A stretch of DNA of 64,000 nt from the NCBI GenBank assembly GCA_019931245.1, contig JAINDL010000045.1:1-64000 (forward strand), given 5' to 3'. A model generated the notes under the pieces. It was not told where the DNA came from. It made no database searches and worked only from the letters and a program-made list of their open reading frames with translations. Below, piece after piece: positions 36,652-45,373 of this stretch (positions are counted from its first letter, which is position 1; each line of letters opens with the position of its first letter). The DNA comes from Bryobacteraceae bacterium CoA2 C42. Its GTDB lineage: Bacteria > Acidobacteriota > Terriglobia > Bryobacterales > Bryobacteraceae. Both the position numbers and the translations under genes were made by a program.

Positions 36652-37932
36652 ATGAAACCTCTTTCCGCTTCCGTTGTCGTCTGCCTTCTGCTTTCCGCCT
36701 GCAGTCGCACCCCCACCCCAGCGCCCGCGGCCAACACCCCGGCCTCGGTGCCGGTGGTCACCATCGCTGCCATCCAGGCCTTCGACGCCCCGCCCGCGCT
36801 CGAAAGCTCCGCCGCCTTCGCCGCCATCGACGCTGCCGAACTGGCCCCGGAAACGGAAGGCGTGGTCCGCGAGATCTACGTCCGGACAGGCGACTCCGTG
36901 CCCGCCGGCGCCCCTCTCCTCCGCCTGGAGGACCGCGAGGCCCAACTGCGTTTGGCCGAAGCCCGCGCCCGCGTGCGCGAGATGGAAGCCCTGCTCCGGC
37001 AGGCGGAAGCCCGCCTCGGTACCGAGGGCCAGGCGGCCGTTGAACGCAGCGCCGATGTCCTCAACGCCCAGGCCCTCCTCGACCAGGCCGCTGAAGACGT
37101 CCGCCTCGCCGCCATCGACGAAGCCCGCGCGAGCCGGCTGCGCGCCACTCGCGACATCTCCCAAAACAGCTACGACCGCTCCCAAAGCAACCTCCTCTCG
37201 GCCCAGGCCCGCCTCCGCGGCGCCCGCCAGCAGGTCGCCCTCGCCACCAGCACGGCCCGTCAGGCGGCCCACGGCATCGCCATCGCCCGCGCCCAGCTCG
37301 CCTCCACGCAGGCCCAGGAGGCCCAGGCCACCAAGCGTGCCGCCGACTCCGTCCTTCGCGCTCCCTTTGCCGGGGTCGTCACGGGCCGGTCGGCTTCCGT
37401 CGGTGAGTTTGTCTCCCCCCAATCCAAGCCGCTCCGCCTCGAGCGCGTCGACCCGCTCCGCCTCGTCTTCGCGCTGTCCGAGTCCCAGGCCGCCCGCCTC
37501 AACCCCGGCCTCGCCGTCGAAGCCCAGGTCGCTGCCCTGCCTGGCGAGACCTTCTACGGCAAGCTCCGCGCGCCCAATGGCGCCCTCGATCCCGCCTCCC
37601 GCGCCCTCTCCGTCGAAGCCGAGTTCCCCAACCCCCAGCGCCGCCTCAAACCCGGCTACTTCGCCCAGGCTCGTATCCTGCTCGGCGGCACGCAACCTCT
37701 CATCCGCCTCCCCCTCCGCGCCCTCGATTTCGACCCCCGCACCGAAACCTACCGCGTCTGGACCTACGCCACCGGCCGGGTCAAACTCCATCTGGTCGGC
37801 CTCCCCCGCAAGCGCGGCGACGCCGTCGAACTGCCCCCGGCGCCCGGACTCGCCGGCGGGCTTTCGGTCATCGTCGATCCCCCGCCCAGCCTCCATGACG
37901 GCATGACGGTAACAGCCGCGGGGAAACAATAA
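36652..37932 (+). CDS. Efflux RND periplasmic adaptor (HlyD/AcrA-like) lipoprotein
   Basis: Membrane-fusion protein of 426 aa linking the RND pump to the outer-membrane channel. The lipobox LLSAC puts the acylated Cys at residue 17. The biotinyl-lipoyl halves are at about 63-95 (TEGVVREIYVRTGDSVPAGAPLLRLEDRE) and about 230-255 (APFAGVVTGRSASVGEFV), separated by a long Ala/Arg/Glu-rich coiled-coil hairpin (about 97-220). The beta-barrel part follows (GLAVEAQVAALPGETFYGKL). The coiled coil is long enough for a typical AcrA-type hairpin. It is followed after one base by the RND gene. Confidence 0.92.
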   Translation: MKPLSASVVVCLLLSACSRTPTPAPAANTPASVPVVTIAAIQAFDAPPALESSAAFAAIDAAELAPETEGVVREIYVRTGDSVPAGAPLLRLEDREAQLRLAEARARVREMEALLRQAEARLGTEGQAAVERSADVLNAQALLDQAAEDVRLAAIDEARASRLRATRDISQNSYDRSQSNLLSAQARLRGARQQVALATSTARQAAHGIAIARAQLASTQAQEAQATKRAADSVLRAPFAGVVTGRSASVGEFVSPQSKPLRLERVDPLRLVFALSESQAARLNPGLAVEAQVAALPGETFYGKLRAPNGALDPASRALSVEAEFPNPQRRLKPGYFAQARILLGGTQPLIRLPLRALDFDPRTETYRVWTYATGRVKLHLVGLPRKRGDAVELPPAPGLAGGLSVIVDPPPSLHDGMTVTAAGKQ

Positions 37933-37933
37933 C

Positions 37934-40900
37934 ATGCAAACCCTCGCGGCCCTCTGTGTCCGGCGGCCCGTGTTTGCCGCCATGCTCATCCTGTCGATGT
38001 CCGTCGTCGGCACCGTCAGCTTCTTTCTGCTCGGTCTCGACCGCTTTCCCAATGTCGACCTCCCCGTCGTCACCGTTACCACCGCCAACCCCGGCGCGAG
38101 CCCGGCCGAGATTGAGCGCGAAATCACCGAACGAATCGAAGCCACCGTGAACACGGTCGCCGGGATCGAAGAGCTCCGGTCCATCTCGAGTGAAGGCATT
38201 TCCAATGTCGTCGTCCAGTTCCACATTGGCCGCAGTATCGATGCCTCCGCCGCCGAAGTCCGCCAAAAAGTGGACCTTGTCCTCAACGACCTGCCTCGTA
38301 CCGCCGAAAAACCCGTCGTACAGAAGATCAACTCCGACGCCGCCGACGTGCTTTTGTACGCCATCGCCTCGCCTCGCGAACTCACCGCCCTTACCGAACT
38401 CGTCGATAAACAGATCGTCGACCGCCTGGCGAGCGTCAGCGGTGTCGGCAAGGTCACCCTCTACGGCGGCCGCCCCCGCGAACTACAGATCCTCGCCGAC
38501 CTCGATAAACTCCGCGCCTACCAGCTCACCATCAGCGATCTCGCCCAAGCCCTTCGCGCCCAGAATCTCGAACTCCCCGGTGGTGCGCTCGACCAGGGAC
38601 CCCGCTCTCTCACCGTCAAAACCATGGGCAAGATTACCGCCGTGGACGATTTCGCCCGCATCGTTGTTGCCCAACGCAACGGCTACCCGATCCGCATCGC
38701 CGACGTGGCCACCGTCCGGGACGCGGGCCGGGAAGCCAAAAGCATTGCCCGCCAGAACGGCGCCAACGCCATCGTTCTCGCCGTCGCCAAACAATCCGGC
38801 GTCAACACCGTCGCCCTCATCGACGCCGTCGAAGAGCGCCTCACCGAAATCCGCGCCGAACTTCCCCCCGACATTCAACTCACCAAGATCCGCGATCAGA
38901 GCGAATTCATCCGCGCGAGCCTCCACTCAATTGAAGAACATCTCGTCGTCGGCGCTCTCCTCGCCGCCCTCGTCGTCTACATCTTTCTTGGCAACCTGCG
39001 CAGCACCCTCATCGCCGCCCTCGCCATCCCCACCTCCATCGTTACCAGCTTCGCCCTCATGGCCGCCCTCGGCTACACCCTCAACCTCATGACGATGCTT
39101 GCCCTCACCCTCATGGTCGGCATCGTCATCGACGACGCCATCGTCGTTCTCGAAAACATCGTCAAGGTCATGGAGGAGCGCGGTCTGCCCCCGGAACAGG
39201 CTGCCATCGAAGGCACCCGCGAAATCGGCTTGGCCGTCATGGCCACCACTCTCAGCCTCCTCGCCGTCTTCGTTCCGATTGGCTTCATGGGCGGCATCGT
39301 CGGCATGTTCATGTCCAGCTTTGGCTTCACCAGCGCCGCCGCCATCGCCGTCAGCCTCCTGGTCAGCTTTACGCTCACCCCCAGCCTGGCCGCCCGCTGG
39401 CTCCGCCACTCGCCCGGCGCCCCGCCCAGCGCCGCCTCGCCCCTGAACCGCTGGCTCGACACCGCCTACACCCGCCTCCTCGTCTGGAGCATGGCCCACC
39501 GCGGCAAGGTCGCGCTACTCTGCCTGCTCGTCGTCTCGAGCACCATCCCCCTGGCCTGGCTGACCGGCTTTCAGTTCATCGCTCAAGATGATGAAAGCGA
39601 ATTTGAAGTCTCCGTTCGCCTCCCGGAAGGCGCCAGCCTCGCCGCCACCGAAAACGTCATGGAAGAGGTGGCCCGCCTCATCCGCCGTGAGGTGCCGGGG
39701 GTGAAAAGCACCCTCACCGTACCCGGCTTCAACGCCCTGCAGAAAGTAAACCAGGGCAATATTCTCGTCCGCCTCCTGCCCCCCGCCGAACGCGAACAGG
39801 ACCAGCAGGCCCTCGTCGCCCTCACCCGCCGGAAAATTCAGCGCTTTCCCCCGGATATCTACACCTCCGTCCAGCCCATCGACCCCTTTAGCGGCGGCGA
39901 AAAAAACACCGAAGTCCAGTTCGTCCTCCGCGGTCCCGACCTCGACCGGCTCGAAGAGTACTCCGCCCGCGTCCTGGCGATCATGAAGAACAATCCCAAA
40001 CTCGCCGATAGCGACCGCAGCCTGCTGCCCGGAAAACCCGAACTGCGCATCCACGTTAACCGCGAACGCGCCGCCGACCTCGGCGTCCAGGTCGATGATA
40101 TTGCCGCCGCCATCAATACCCTCTACGCCGGCGAACTCGTCGGCAACTACGGCGAAGGAAAAAACCTGTACGGCATCCGGCTCCGCGCCCGCCTCGCCGA
40201 GCGCGGCGATGCCGCCCGCCTCGACGAAATTCTCGTCCCCCGCCGCCTGCCGGGCGATAGCGAAGACCGCGGCCTCGTGCCCCTCAGCCAGCTCGTGCGC
40301 CTCGAACGCGCCGCCGGACCCGGCTCCATCGACCGCCTCAATCGCCAACGCCAGGTCACCCTCTACGCCAACCTCGCCCCCGGCGCGAGCCAGAGCGAAG
40401 CGGTCACCGCCATCCGCGATGCCGTCCGTTCGCTCAATATGCCCCCCGCCTACACCGAAGCTCTCACCGGCAACGCCAAAGAGCTGGAAAAAACCGGTTA
40501 CTACTTCTTACTCGCCGTCGGCCTTACCTTTGCCTTTATGTATATGGTGCTCGCCGCCCAGTTTGAAAGCCTCATCCATCCGGTGACGATCTTACTGACG
40601 CTGCCGCTCAGCATCCCCTTCGCCCTTCTGAGCAGTTACCTCGCGGGCCAGCCCCTGAATATCTTCTCGATGCTCGGCATCTTACTGCTATTCGGCGTCG
40701 TTAAGAAAAACGCCATCCTCCAGATCGACCACACCAACCAACTCCGCGCCAAAGGCATGCCCCGCTACGAAGCCATTCTCGCCGGCAACCGGGACCGCCT
40801 CCGCCCCATCCTCATGACAACCCTCGCGCTTGTCGCCGGCATGGTCCCCCTTGTGCTCGGCGGCGGACCCGGCGCAGCCACCAACCGCAGCATCGGCCTC

Positions 40901-41047
40901 CTCGTCGTCGGCGGCCAGAGCCTCTGCCTGCTGCTCACCCTGCTGGCCGTTCCTGTCTTTTACTCGCTGTTTGAGGATGGTTCCCACTGGCTCCGGTCGC
41001 GGTTCGGTTCCGCGGCGCCGGCTGCGGCACCCGTACCCACCCCTTGA
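37934..41047 (+). CDS. Efflux RND transporter permease (AcrB-like)
   Basis: Inner-membrane pump of 1,037 aa, normal for the HAE family. It opens with LAALCVRRPVFAAMLILSMSVVG and has the periplasmic porter motifs GASPAEIEREITERIEATVN, and later NPGAS-like and GNYGEGKN segments. The proton-relay residues are present: D400 and D401 in helix 4 (VIDDAIVVLENI) and K925 in helix 10 (KKNAILQID). Twelve membrane helices are apparent. It should be the energy-using part of the TetR-controlled tripartite pump. The downstream fusion gene begins within its stop codon (TTGA). Confidence 0.95.
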   Translation: MQTLAALCVRRPVFAAMLILSMSVVGTVSFFLLGLDRFPNVDLPVVTVTTANPGASPAEIEREITERIEATVNTVAGIEELRSISSEGISNVVVQFHIGRSIDASAAEVRQKVDLVLNDLPRTAEKPVVQKINSDAADVLLYAIASPRELTALTELVDKQIVDRLASVSGVGKVTLYGGRPRELQILADLDKLRAYQLTISDLAQALRAQNLELPGGALDQGPRSLTVKTMGKITAVDDFARIVVAQRNGYPIRIADVATVRDAGREAKSIARQNGANAIVLAVAKQSGVNTVALIDAVEERLTEIRAELPPDIQLTKIRDQSEFIRASLHSIEEHLVVGALLAALVVYIFLGNLRSTLIAALAIPTSIVTSFALMAALGYTLNLMTMLALTLMVGIVIDDAIVVLENIVKVMEERGLPPEQAAIEGTREIGLAVMATTLSLLAVFVPIGFMGGIVGMFMSSFGFTSAAAIAVSLLVSFTLTPSLAARWLRHSPGAPPSAASPLNRWLDTAYTRLLVWSMAHRGKVALLCLLVVSSTIPLAWLTGFQFIAQDDESEFEVSVRLPEGASLAATENVMEEVARLIRREVPGVKSTLTVPGFNALQKVNQGNILVRLLPPAEREQDQQALVALTRRKIQRFPPDIYTSVQPIDPFSGGEKNTEVQFVLRGPDLDRLEEYSARVLAIMKNNPKLADSDRSLLPGKPELRIHVNRERAADLGVQVDDIAAAINTLYAGELVGNYGEGKNLYGIRLRARLAERGDAARLDEILVPRRLPGDSEDRGLVPLSQLVRLERAAGPGSIDRLNRQRQVTLYANLAPGASQSEAVTAIRDAVRSLNMPPAYTEALTGNAKELEKTGYYFLLAVGLTFAFMYMVLAAQFESLIHPVTILLTLPLSIPFALLSSYLAGQPLNIFSMLGILLLFGVVKKNAILQIDHTNQLRAKGMPRYEAILAGNRDRLRPILMTTLALVAGMVPLVLGGGPGAATNRSIGLLVVGGQSLCLLLTLLAVPVFYSLFEDGSHWLRSRFGSAAPAAAPVPTP

Positions 41048-43647
41048 TTTCCCGCTACGATAGGGAAATGCGGCGCCATCTCGGCACCTATCTCGAGGAC
41101 CTGGCCGGCGATCAGCGTAACCTCGCCTATGTCTACGCCGACGGGCTCCGCACCCGCCGCATCACCTACGCCGAACTGGCCCAACTTGCCTGGCAGACCG
41201 GCGCCTGGATGCAACGCCAGGGCATCCAGCCGGGCGACCGCGTCATTCTCTGGGCCGAAAACTCCGGTGAATGGGCCGCCGTCTTCTGGGCCTGTCTCGC
41301 CACCGGCATCGTCGCTGTCCCCATCGACGCCCAGTCCAGCCAGGAATGGGCCAATCGGATCGTTGAAGAAACCGGCGCCAAACTCCTCTGGCAGCACCGC
41401 GAACTGGCCCATCTCCGCCAGACCGTCGCCGGCCTCCCCGCCGCGCCTCCCCGCGGCGAAGGCCCCGCCCGCGACGCCCTTGCCCAGATCATCTTCACCT
41501 CCGGCTCCACCGCCGCGCCCAAAGGTGTCTGCCTTACCCACGGCAACACCCTCGCCAGCCTCGAGCCCATGGAGAGGGAGATCGCCAAATACCTCCCCTG
41601 GGAACGCCCCTTCCATCCTGTCCGCTTCCTCGTCCAGCTCCCTCTCTCCCACGTCTTCGGCCAGATGCTCGGCCTGTTCGTACCCCCGCTTCTGCGCGGC
41701 GAAATCCACTTCATCCCCGCACTCAGCCCGGCCGACGTCATCCGCTCCCTGCGCGAACGCCGCATCTCCGTCCTCGCCACCGTGCCCCGCTACCTCGACC
41801 TGCTCGGCGCCGAGGTCATCCACCAGCATCATTTAGCCCCGCGCCTGGCCATCCCCGCTCGGGGGCACTTTTTGAAAAGCTGGTGGCTCTTCCGCGACGT
41901 CCACGCCCGCCTTGGCTGGAAGTTCTGGGCCTTCGTCTGTGGCGGCGCCTCGCTCCCGGAGCAGACCGAACGGCTCTGGCGCCGGCTCGGCTACGCCGTC
42001 ATCCAGGGCTACGGCATGACGGAGACGGCGTCGCTCATCAGCGTCAATCACCCGTTTAAGATGAGCCACGGCAGCATTGGCAAGTCCATGCCCGGCCGCC
42101 AGGTCCGCATCAGCGAAACCGGCGAGATTCTCGTCAAGGGAGAAACTGTCTCCCCCGGCTACTGGAGCAAGGAAGGCGGCGCCCAGGGCTGGGGCGGCGA
42201 ATGGTTTTCCACCGGCGATCTGGCCGAAACCGACGCCGCCGGCAACTTCTTCTTTCGCGGCCGCAGCAAGGAACTCATCGTCGCCTCGAACGGCATGAAC
42301 ATCTACCCGGAGGACATCGAGCACGCTCTCCGCGCCGAACCCGAAGTCGCGGACGCCATCGTCGTTGGCGTTGAACTCCCCGGCGGCCCCATCCCCATGG
42401 CCCTCTTCCGCGGCCACGCGGATTGGGAGGCCGTGGTTCAGCGTGCCAACACGCGTCTCGAACCCCACCAGCGCATCGCCCGCTGGGCTGAGTGGCCCGA
42501 CCTCGATTTCCCGCGCACCGGCACCCGCAAAGTCCGGCGCGGCGTCGTCCGGGAGTACGCGCAGGCGATCGTCAGCGGCGAACCCGTCGAATCCCTCCGC
42601 GCCAGCGCGCTCGAACAGGCGCTCCGCGACGCCGGCGCCCGCTGGCAGGGGGCGCTGCGCGACGACTGGGAGCTTGGCCGCCATCTCGCCCTCGACTCGC
42701 TGGCCCGCGTCAGCCTGCTTGCCGCGCTCGAATCCCGCTTCTCTCTTTCGCTCGACGAAGGCGAGGTCGGCGAATCAACCACCATCGGTGCCCTCCGGCA
42801 TACCATCGCGGCTCGCCTCGAAGCCGGAGCTGTTTCCCCCGCCGCGCCAGCCCCTTCGCCGCCCGTCCCGGAGACGGCGCCGGAGACGGCGCCGCAGACG
42901 GCGCCTCGGACGGCGATGGAGACGGCCCCGGAACAAAACCCTGTCTTTCCCCGCTGGCCCCAATCCTGGTGGGCTGCCGCGCTGCGCGCCCTGCTGCACG
43001 GGTTGCTCCTCCGCCCGCTGACGGCCTGGTTCTCCGGCCGCGCGCCCCTCTATGGTCTCGAGCATCTCGAGGGGATCTCCGGCCCCGCGCTGCTGTTGGC
43101 GAACCATCTCACGGCGATCGATGGCGCGCTGCTCGTCGGGCGTCTGCCGTGGCGCCGTGCCCGCCGCGTGGCGATTGCCATGAGCGGCGAACTGCTTGGC
43201 GACTACCGCTGTCCGGCTCCCTCGCTGCCGTGGTTCCGGCGCCTGGCCCGGCGCGTGCAGTATGGGCTGCTGCTGCTGGCTTATCAGGTATTCCCGCTGC
43301 CGCGCAGCGCGGGCGTTCGCCGCGCCTTTCAACACGCGGGCCGGCTGGCGGACGCCGGCTATTCGGTATTGGTGTTCCCGGAGGGCCGCCGCTCGGAAAC
43401 GGGCGAACTTCTTCCCTTGCAGCCCGGCGCCGGGATTCTCGCGCGCGACCTGCGCCTGCCCGTGGTACCGGTGTGGTTGGCGGGGCTGCGGGAGCTGCGC
43501 GAGCAGGGTCGCCGCCGCGCGGCGGCTGGCGAACTCAGTCTCCGCGTCGGTTCTCCCCTCGCCTTCGACGCCACTGCCGATCCTGCGGCCGCCACGGCTA
43601 CCATCGAGCGGGCCATGCGCGAGTTGGGCGGCCTGCCTCCCCGGTAA
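41044..43647 (+). CDS. Three-domain fusion: AMP-ligase, acyl carrier, PlsC-type acyltransferase
   Basis: Protein of 867 aa. Residues about 1-505 form an ANL-family AMP-ligase with the P-loop TSGST (152-156), YGMTETAS and FSTGDLAE motifs and a C-terminal GTRKVRRG lysine region. Residues about 510-600 look like an acyl carrier domain with the phosphopantetheine serine at S552 (LALDSLARV). A repeat linker of (E/Q/R)TA(P/M) units spans 610-629. Residues about 640-867 are a PlsC-type acyltransferase with H688-x4-D693 (NHLTAID) and EGRRS at 780-784. The design suggests activation of an acyl group, loading onto the tethered carrier and transfer to a lysolipid or other acceptor. It differs from E. 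coli Aas by the carrier domain and order. TTG 41044 overlaps the RND stop codon; ATG 41068 is an alternative start. Confidence 0.87.
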   Translation: MISRYDREMRRHLGTYLEDLAGDQRNLAYVYADGLRTRRITYAELAQLAWQTGAWMQRQGIQPGDRVILWAENSGEWAAVFWACLATGIVAVPIDAQSSQEWANRIVEETGAKLLWQHRELAHLRQTVAGLPAAPPRGEGPARDALAQIIFTSGSTAAPKGVCLTHGNTLASLEPMEREIAKYLPWERPFHPVRFLVQLPLSHVFGQMLGLFVPPLLRGEIHFIPALSPADVIRSLRERRISVLATVPRYLDLLGAEVIHQHHLAPRLAIPARGHFLKSWWLFRDVHARLGWKFWAFVCGGASLPEQTERLWRRLGYAVIQGYGMTETASLISVNHPFKMSHGSIGKSMPGRQVRISETGEILVKGETVSPGYWSKEGGAQGWGGEWFSTGDLAETDAAGNFFFRGRSKELIVASNGMNIYPEDIEHALRAEPEVADAIVVGVELPGGPIPMALFRGHADWEAVVQRANTRLEPHQRIARWAEWPDLDFPRTGTRKVRRGVVREYAQAIVSGEPVESLRASALEQALRDAGARWQGALRDDWELGRHLALDSLARVSLLAALESRFSLSLDEGEVGESTTIGALRHTIAARLEAGAVSPAAPAPSPPVPETAPETAPQTAPRTAMETAPEQNPVFPRWPQSWWAAALRALLHGLLLRPLTAWFSGRAPLYGLEHLEGISGPALLLANHLTAIDGALLVGRLPWRRARRVAIAMSGELLGDYRCPAPSLPWFRRLARRVQYGLLLLAYQVFPLPRSAGVRRAFQHAGRLADAGYSVLVFPEGRRSETGELLPLQPGAGILARDLRLPVVPVWLAGLRELREQGRRRAAAGELSLRVGSPLAFDATADPAAATATIERAMRELGGLPPR
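42871..42930 (+). repeat. Five 12-bp imperfect tandem repeats encoding a linker
   Basis: Units of the form GAGACGGCGCCG repeat five times with small changes and encode (E/Q/R)TA(P/M). They are in frame with the fusion protein and separate its carrier domain from its acyltransferase domain, so they act as a flexible hinge. Copy number could vary between strains. Confidence 0.85.
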
Positions 43648-43996
43648 ACCGCCAATCGGAAGGTTCAGGAGCGTGGCTCTCAACGCGAAGGTGGCGAACC
43701 AGAAACGAGCCGCCACCACCACGCAGTTCGACCGCGTTCGGCCCGCCGTCTGTCGCGCCAGAAGGGGCGGAATCGCTGGCGGTGCCAACGCTCGATCGTG
43801 CCGTGCAGGAAGCGGTTCCCGGCCACCAACGCCCAGGTTCGCAGGCAGTACCCAACGAGGGAAATCGAACGGAACTCGACATGGCTTGTCGAAGATCGCC
43901 CAATACGAGAGGTTACCGGCCTACCCTCGCGGGCTCAGACGGAATGGCTGCGGGTAGCGGTCGAGGGCGGCGTGCCGTCGCCAACGGCAGCGCCGG
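43648..43996. other. 349-bp intergenic region, nothing recognised
   Basis: The region lies between the convergent fusion gene and the DUF1501 gene. Several frames stay open for 50-100 codons, including a minus-strand frame running into the fusion gene, but none shows a protein motif I recognise. No clear terminator hairpin with a T-run was found. It could be decayed coding sequence or a repeat element. Confidence 0.5.
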
Positions 43997-45373
43997 CTAT
44001 CCTCCCTGCGTCAAGAGGTCTTTCACCACCGTCCCAAACACATCCGTCAGCCGGAAATCCCGTCCGGCATACCGGTAGGTCAGACTCGTATGGTCAATAC
44101 CCAGGGCGTACAACAAAGTCGCATGCAGGTCGTGCACCGAAACACGGTTCTCGACGGCCTTGAAGCCAAACTCATCCGTCGCCCCGTAAGTCAACCCGCC
44201 CTTAAATCCTCCGCCCGCCGTCCACATCGTGTAGCCATAGGGATTGTGGTCCCGGCCCGTCCCGCTTTCGGAAACCGGCGTCCGCCCAAACTCCCCGCCC
44301 CAGGTCACAATCGTCTCATCGAGAAGCCCGCGCCGCTTCAGATCCCGCACCAGGGCCGCCGCGGCCTGATCCATCGGCGGACAGTTCTTGGCGTAGTTCG
44401 CCGGCAGTTCCTTATGGTCGTCCCAGTTGCCCAGCGCGACGTGCACATAGCGCACTCCCCGCTCCACCAACCGCCGCGCCAGCAGGCAACTGTTGCCCGC
44501 GTTGTGTTCCCCATACTCGGCCCGGATGGCCGCCGGCTCCTTCCGAATGTCGAAGGCGTCCGTCGCCGCCGTCTGCAGTCGAAACGCCGACTCCATCGAT
44601 TGAATCCGGCCCTCCAGAAAATCATCCCCGCCGAAGGACTGCGAAAACTCCCGGTTCATGGCCTGCACCGCATCCAATTGCCGCCGCTGGCTCGCCGTGT
44701 CCAACCAACGGTTGCGCAGGTCCGGAATCATCTTCTCCGGCTCCGTCTGCCCGCTGTCAAAACCCGTCCCCTGATGCTCCGCCGGCAGAAACCCCGCCCG
44801 CGTCGCCGATCCCCCCAAGCCCCCGCCATTATCCCGCGCCGACAGCGCCACAAACCCCGGCAGGTTCTCGTTCTCCGTGCCCAATCCGTACGACACCCAC
44901 GACCCGATCGACGGCCGGTTCAACAATACCGTCCCCGTATGCCACAAACTCAGCGCCGGTGTGTGCGTCGGGTTGAAGGAATACATCGAGCGAATCACGC
45001 ACAAATCATCCGCTACCGTCGCCAGTTGCGGGATGATATTGCTGATCTCCATCCCACAACGGCCCCGCTTCTGGAACTCAAACGGACTCGGCAGCAAGCC
45101 TCCGGTCTGCCGCTCCGTCCGCACATCCACCGCCCCCGGCCGCTGCCCCTGATACTTCACGAGCGCCGCCTTGGGGTCGAACAAATCCACTTGCGATGGC
45201 CCGCCCGTCAACCACAACGCAATCACCCGCTTGGCCTTGCCCGGCGTCCGCGGCCCGCTGTACCGCCCGGCGGCCCGCGCTTGCTCCCCTGCCAGCATTC
45301 CCGCCAGCGCCGTACTGCCCATCCCCCCGAACAACTGCCGCAACATCGCGCGCCGTCCCGCTACCTGCCTCAT
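43997..45373 (-). CDS. DUF1501 family protein (sulfatase-like fold)
   Basis: Protein of 458 aa. The N-terminus RRAMLRQLFGGMGSTALAGMLAGEQARAAG looks like an export signal with a paired arginine and may use Tat. Family hallmarks follow: KRVIALWLTGGPSQVDLFDPKAAL, IRSMYSFNPTHTPALSLWHTG, GFVALSARDNGG, RYVHVALGNWDDHKELPANYAKNCPPMDQA and VTWGGEFGRTPVSESGTGRDHNPYGY. The alkaline-phosphatase/sulfatase-like metal residues probably lie in these Asp/His motifs. DUF1501 genes almost always accompany DUF1549/DUF1553 genes, as here (ATGA overlap with the gene upstream). Both are proposed to act on sulfated or complex polysaccharides, but the activity is not established. Confidence 0.92.
   Translation of the reverse strand: MRQVAGRRAMLRQLFGGMGSTALAGMLAGEQARAAGRYSGPRTPGKAKRVIALWLTGGPSQVDLFDPKAALVKYQGQRPGAVDVRTERQTGGLLPSPFEFQKRGRCGMEISNIIPQLATVADDLCVIRSMYSFNPTHTPALSLWHTGTVLLNRPSIGSWVSYGLGTENENLPGFVALSARDNGGGLGGSATRAGFLPAEHQGTGFDSGQTEPEKMIPDLRNRWLDTASQRRQLDAVQAMNREFSQSFGGDDFLEGRIQSMESAFRLQTAATDAFDIRKEPAAIRAEYGEHNAGNSCLLARRLVERGVRYVHVALGNWDDHKELPANYAKNCPPMDQAAAALVRDLKRRGLLDETIVTWGGEFGRTPVSESGTGRDHNPYGYTMWTAGGGFKGGLTYGATDEFGFKAVENRVSVHDLHATLLYALGIDHTSLTYRYAGRDFRLTDVFGTVVKDLLTQGG

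Noticed and set aside
36674-37906. A 410-codon plus-strand frame overlapping the adaptor gene
   Set aside because: It is a Pro/Ser/Ala-rich shadow of the adaptor lipoprotein, whose lipobox and lipoyl motifs are clear.
42871-42930. Regular 12-bp repeats considered as a CRISPR-like or regulatory array
   Set aside because: There are no spacers, and the repeats are in frame inside the fusion gene and encode a linker.
43598-43903. A minus-strand frame considered as a transposase remnant
   Set aside because: No catalytic or IS-family motif could be identified in any frame, so the region is left as unassigned.
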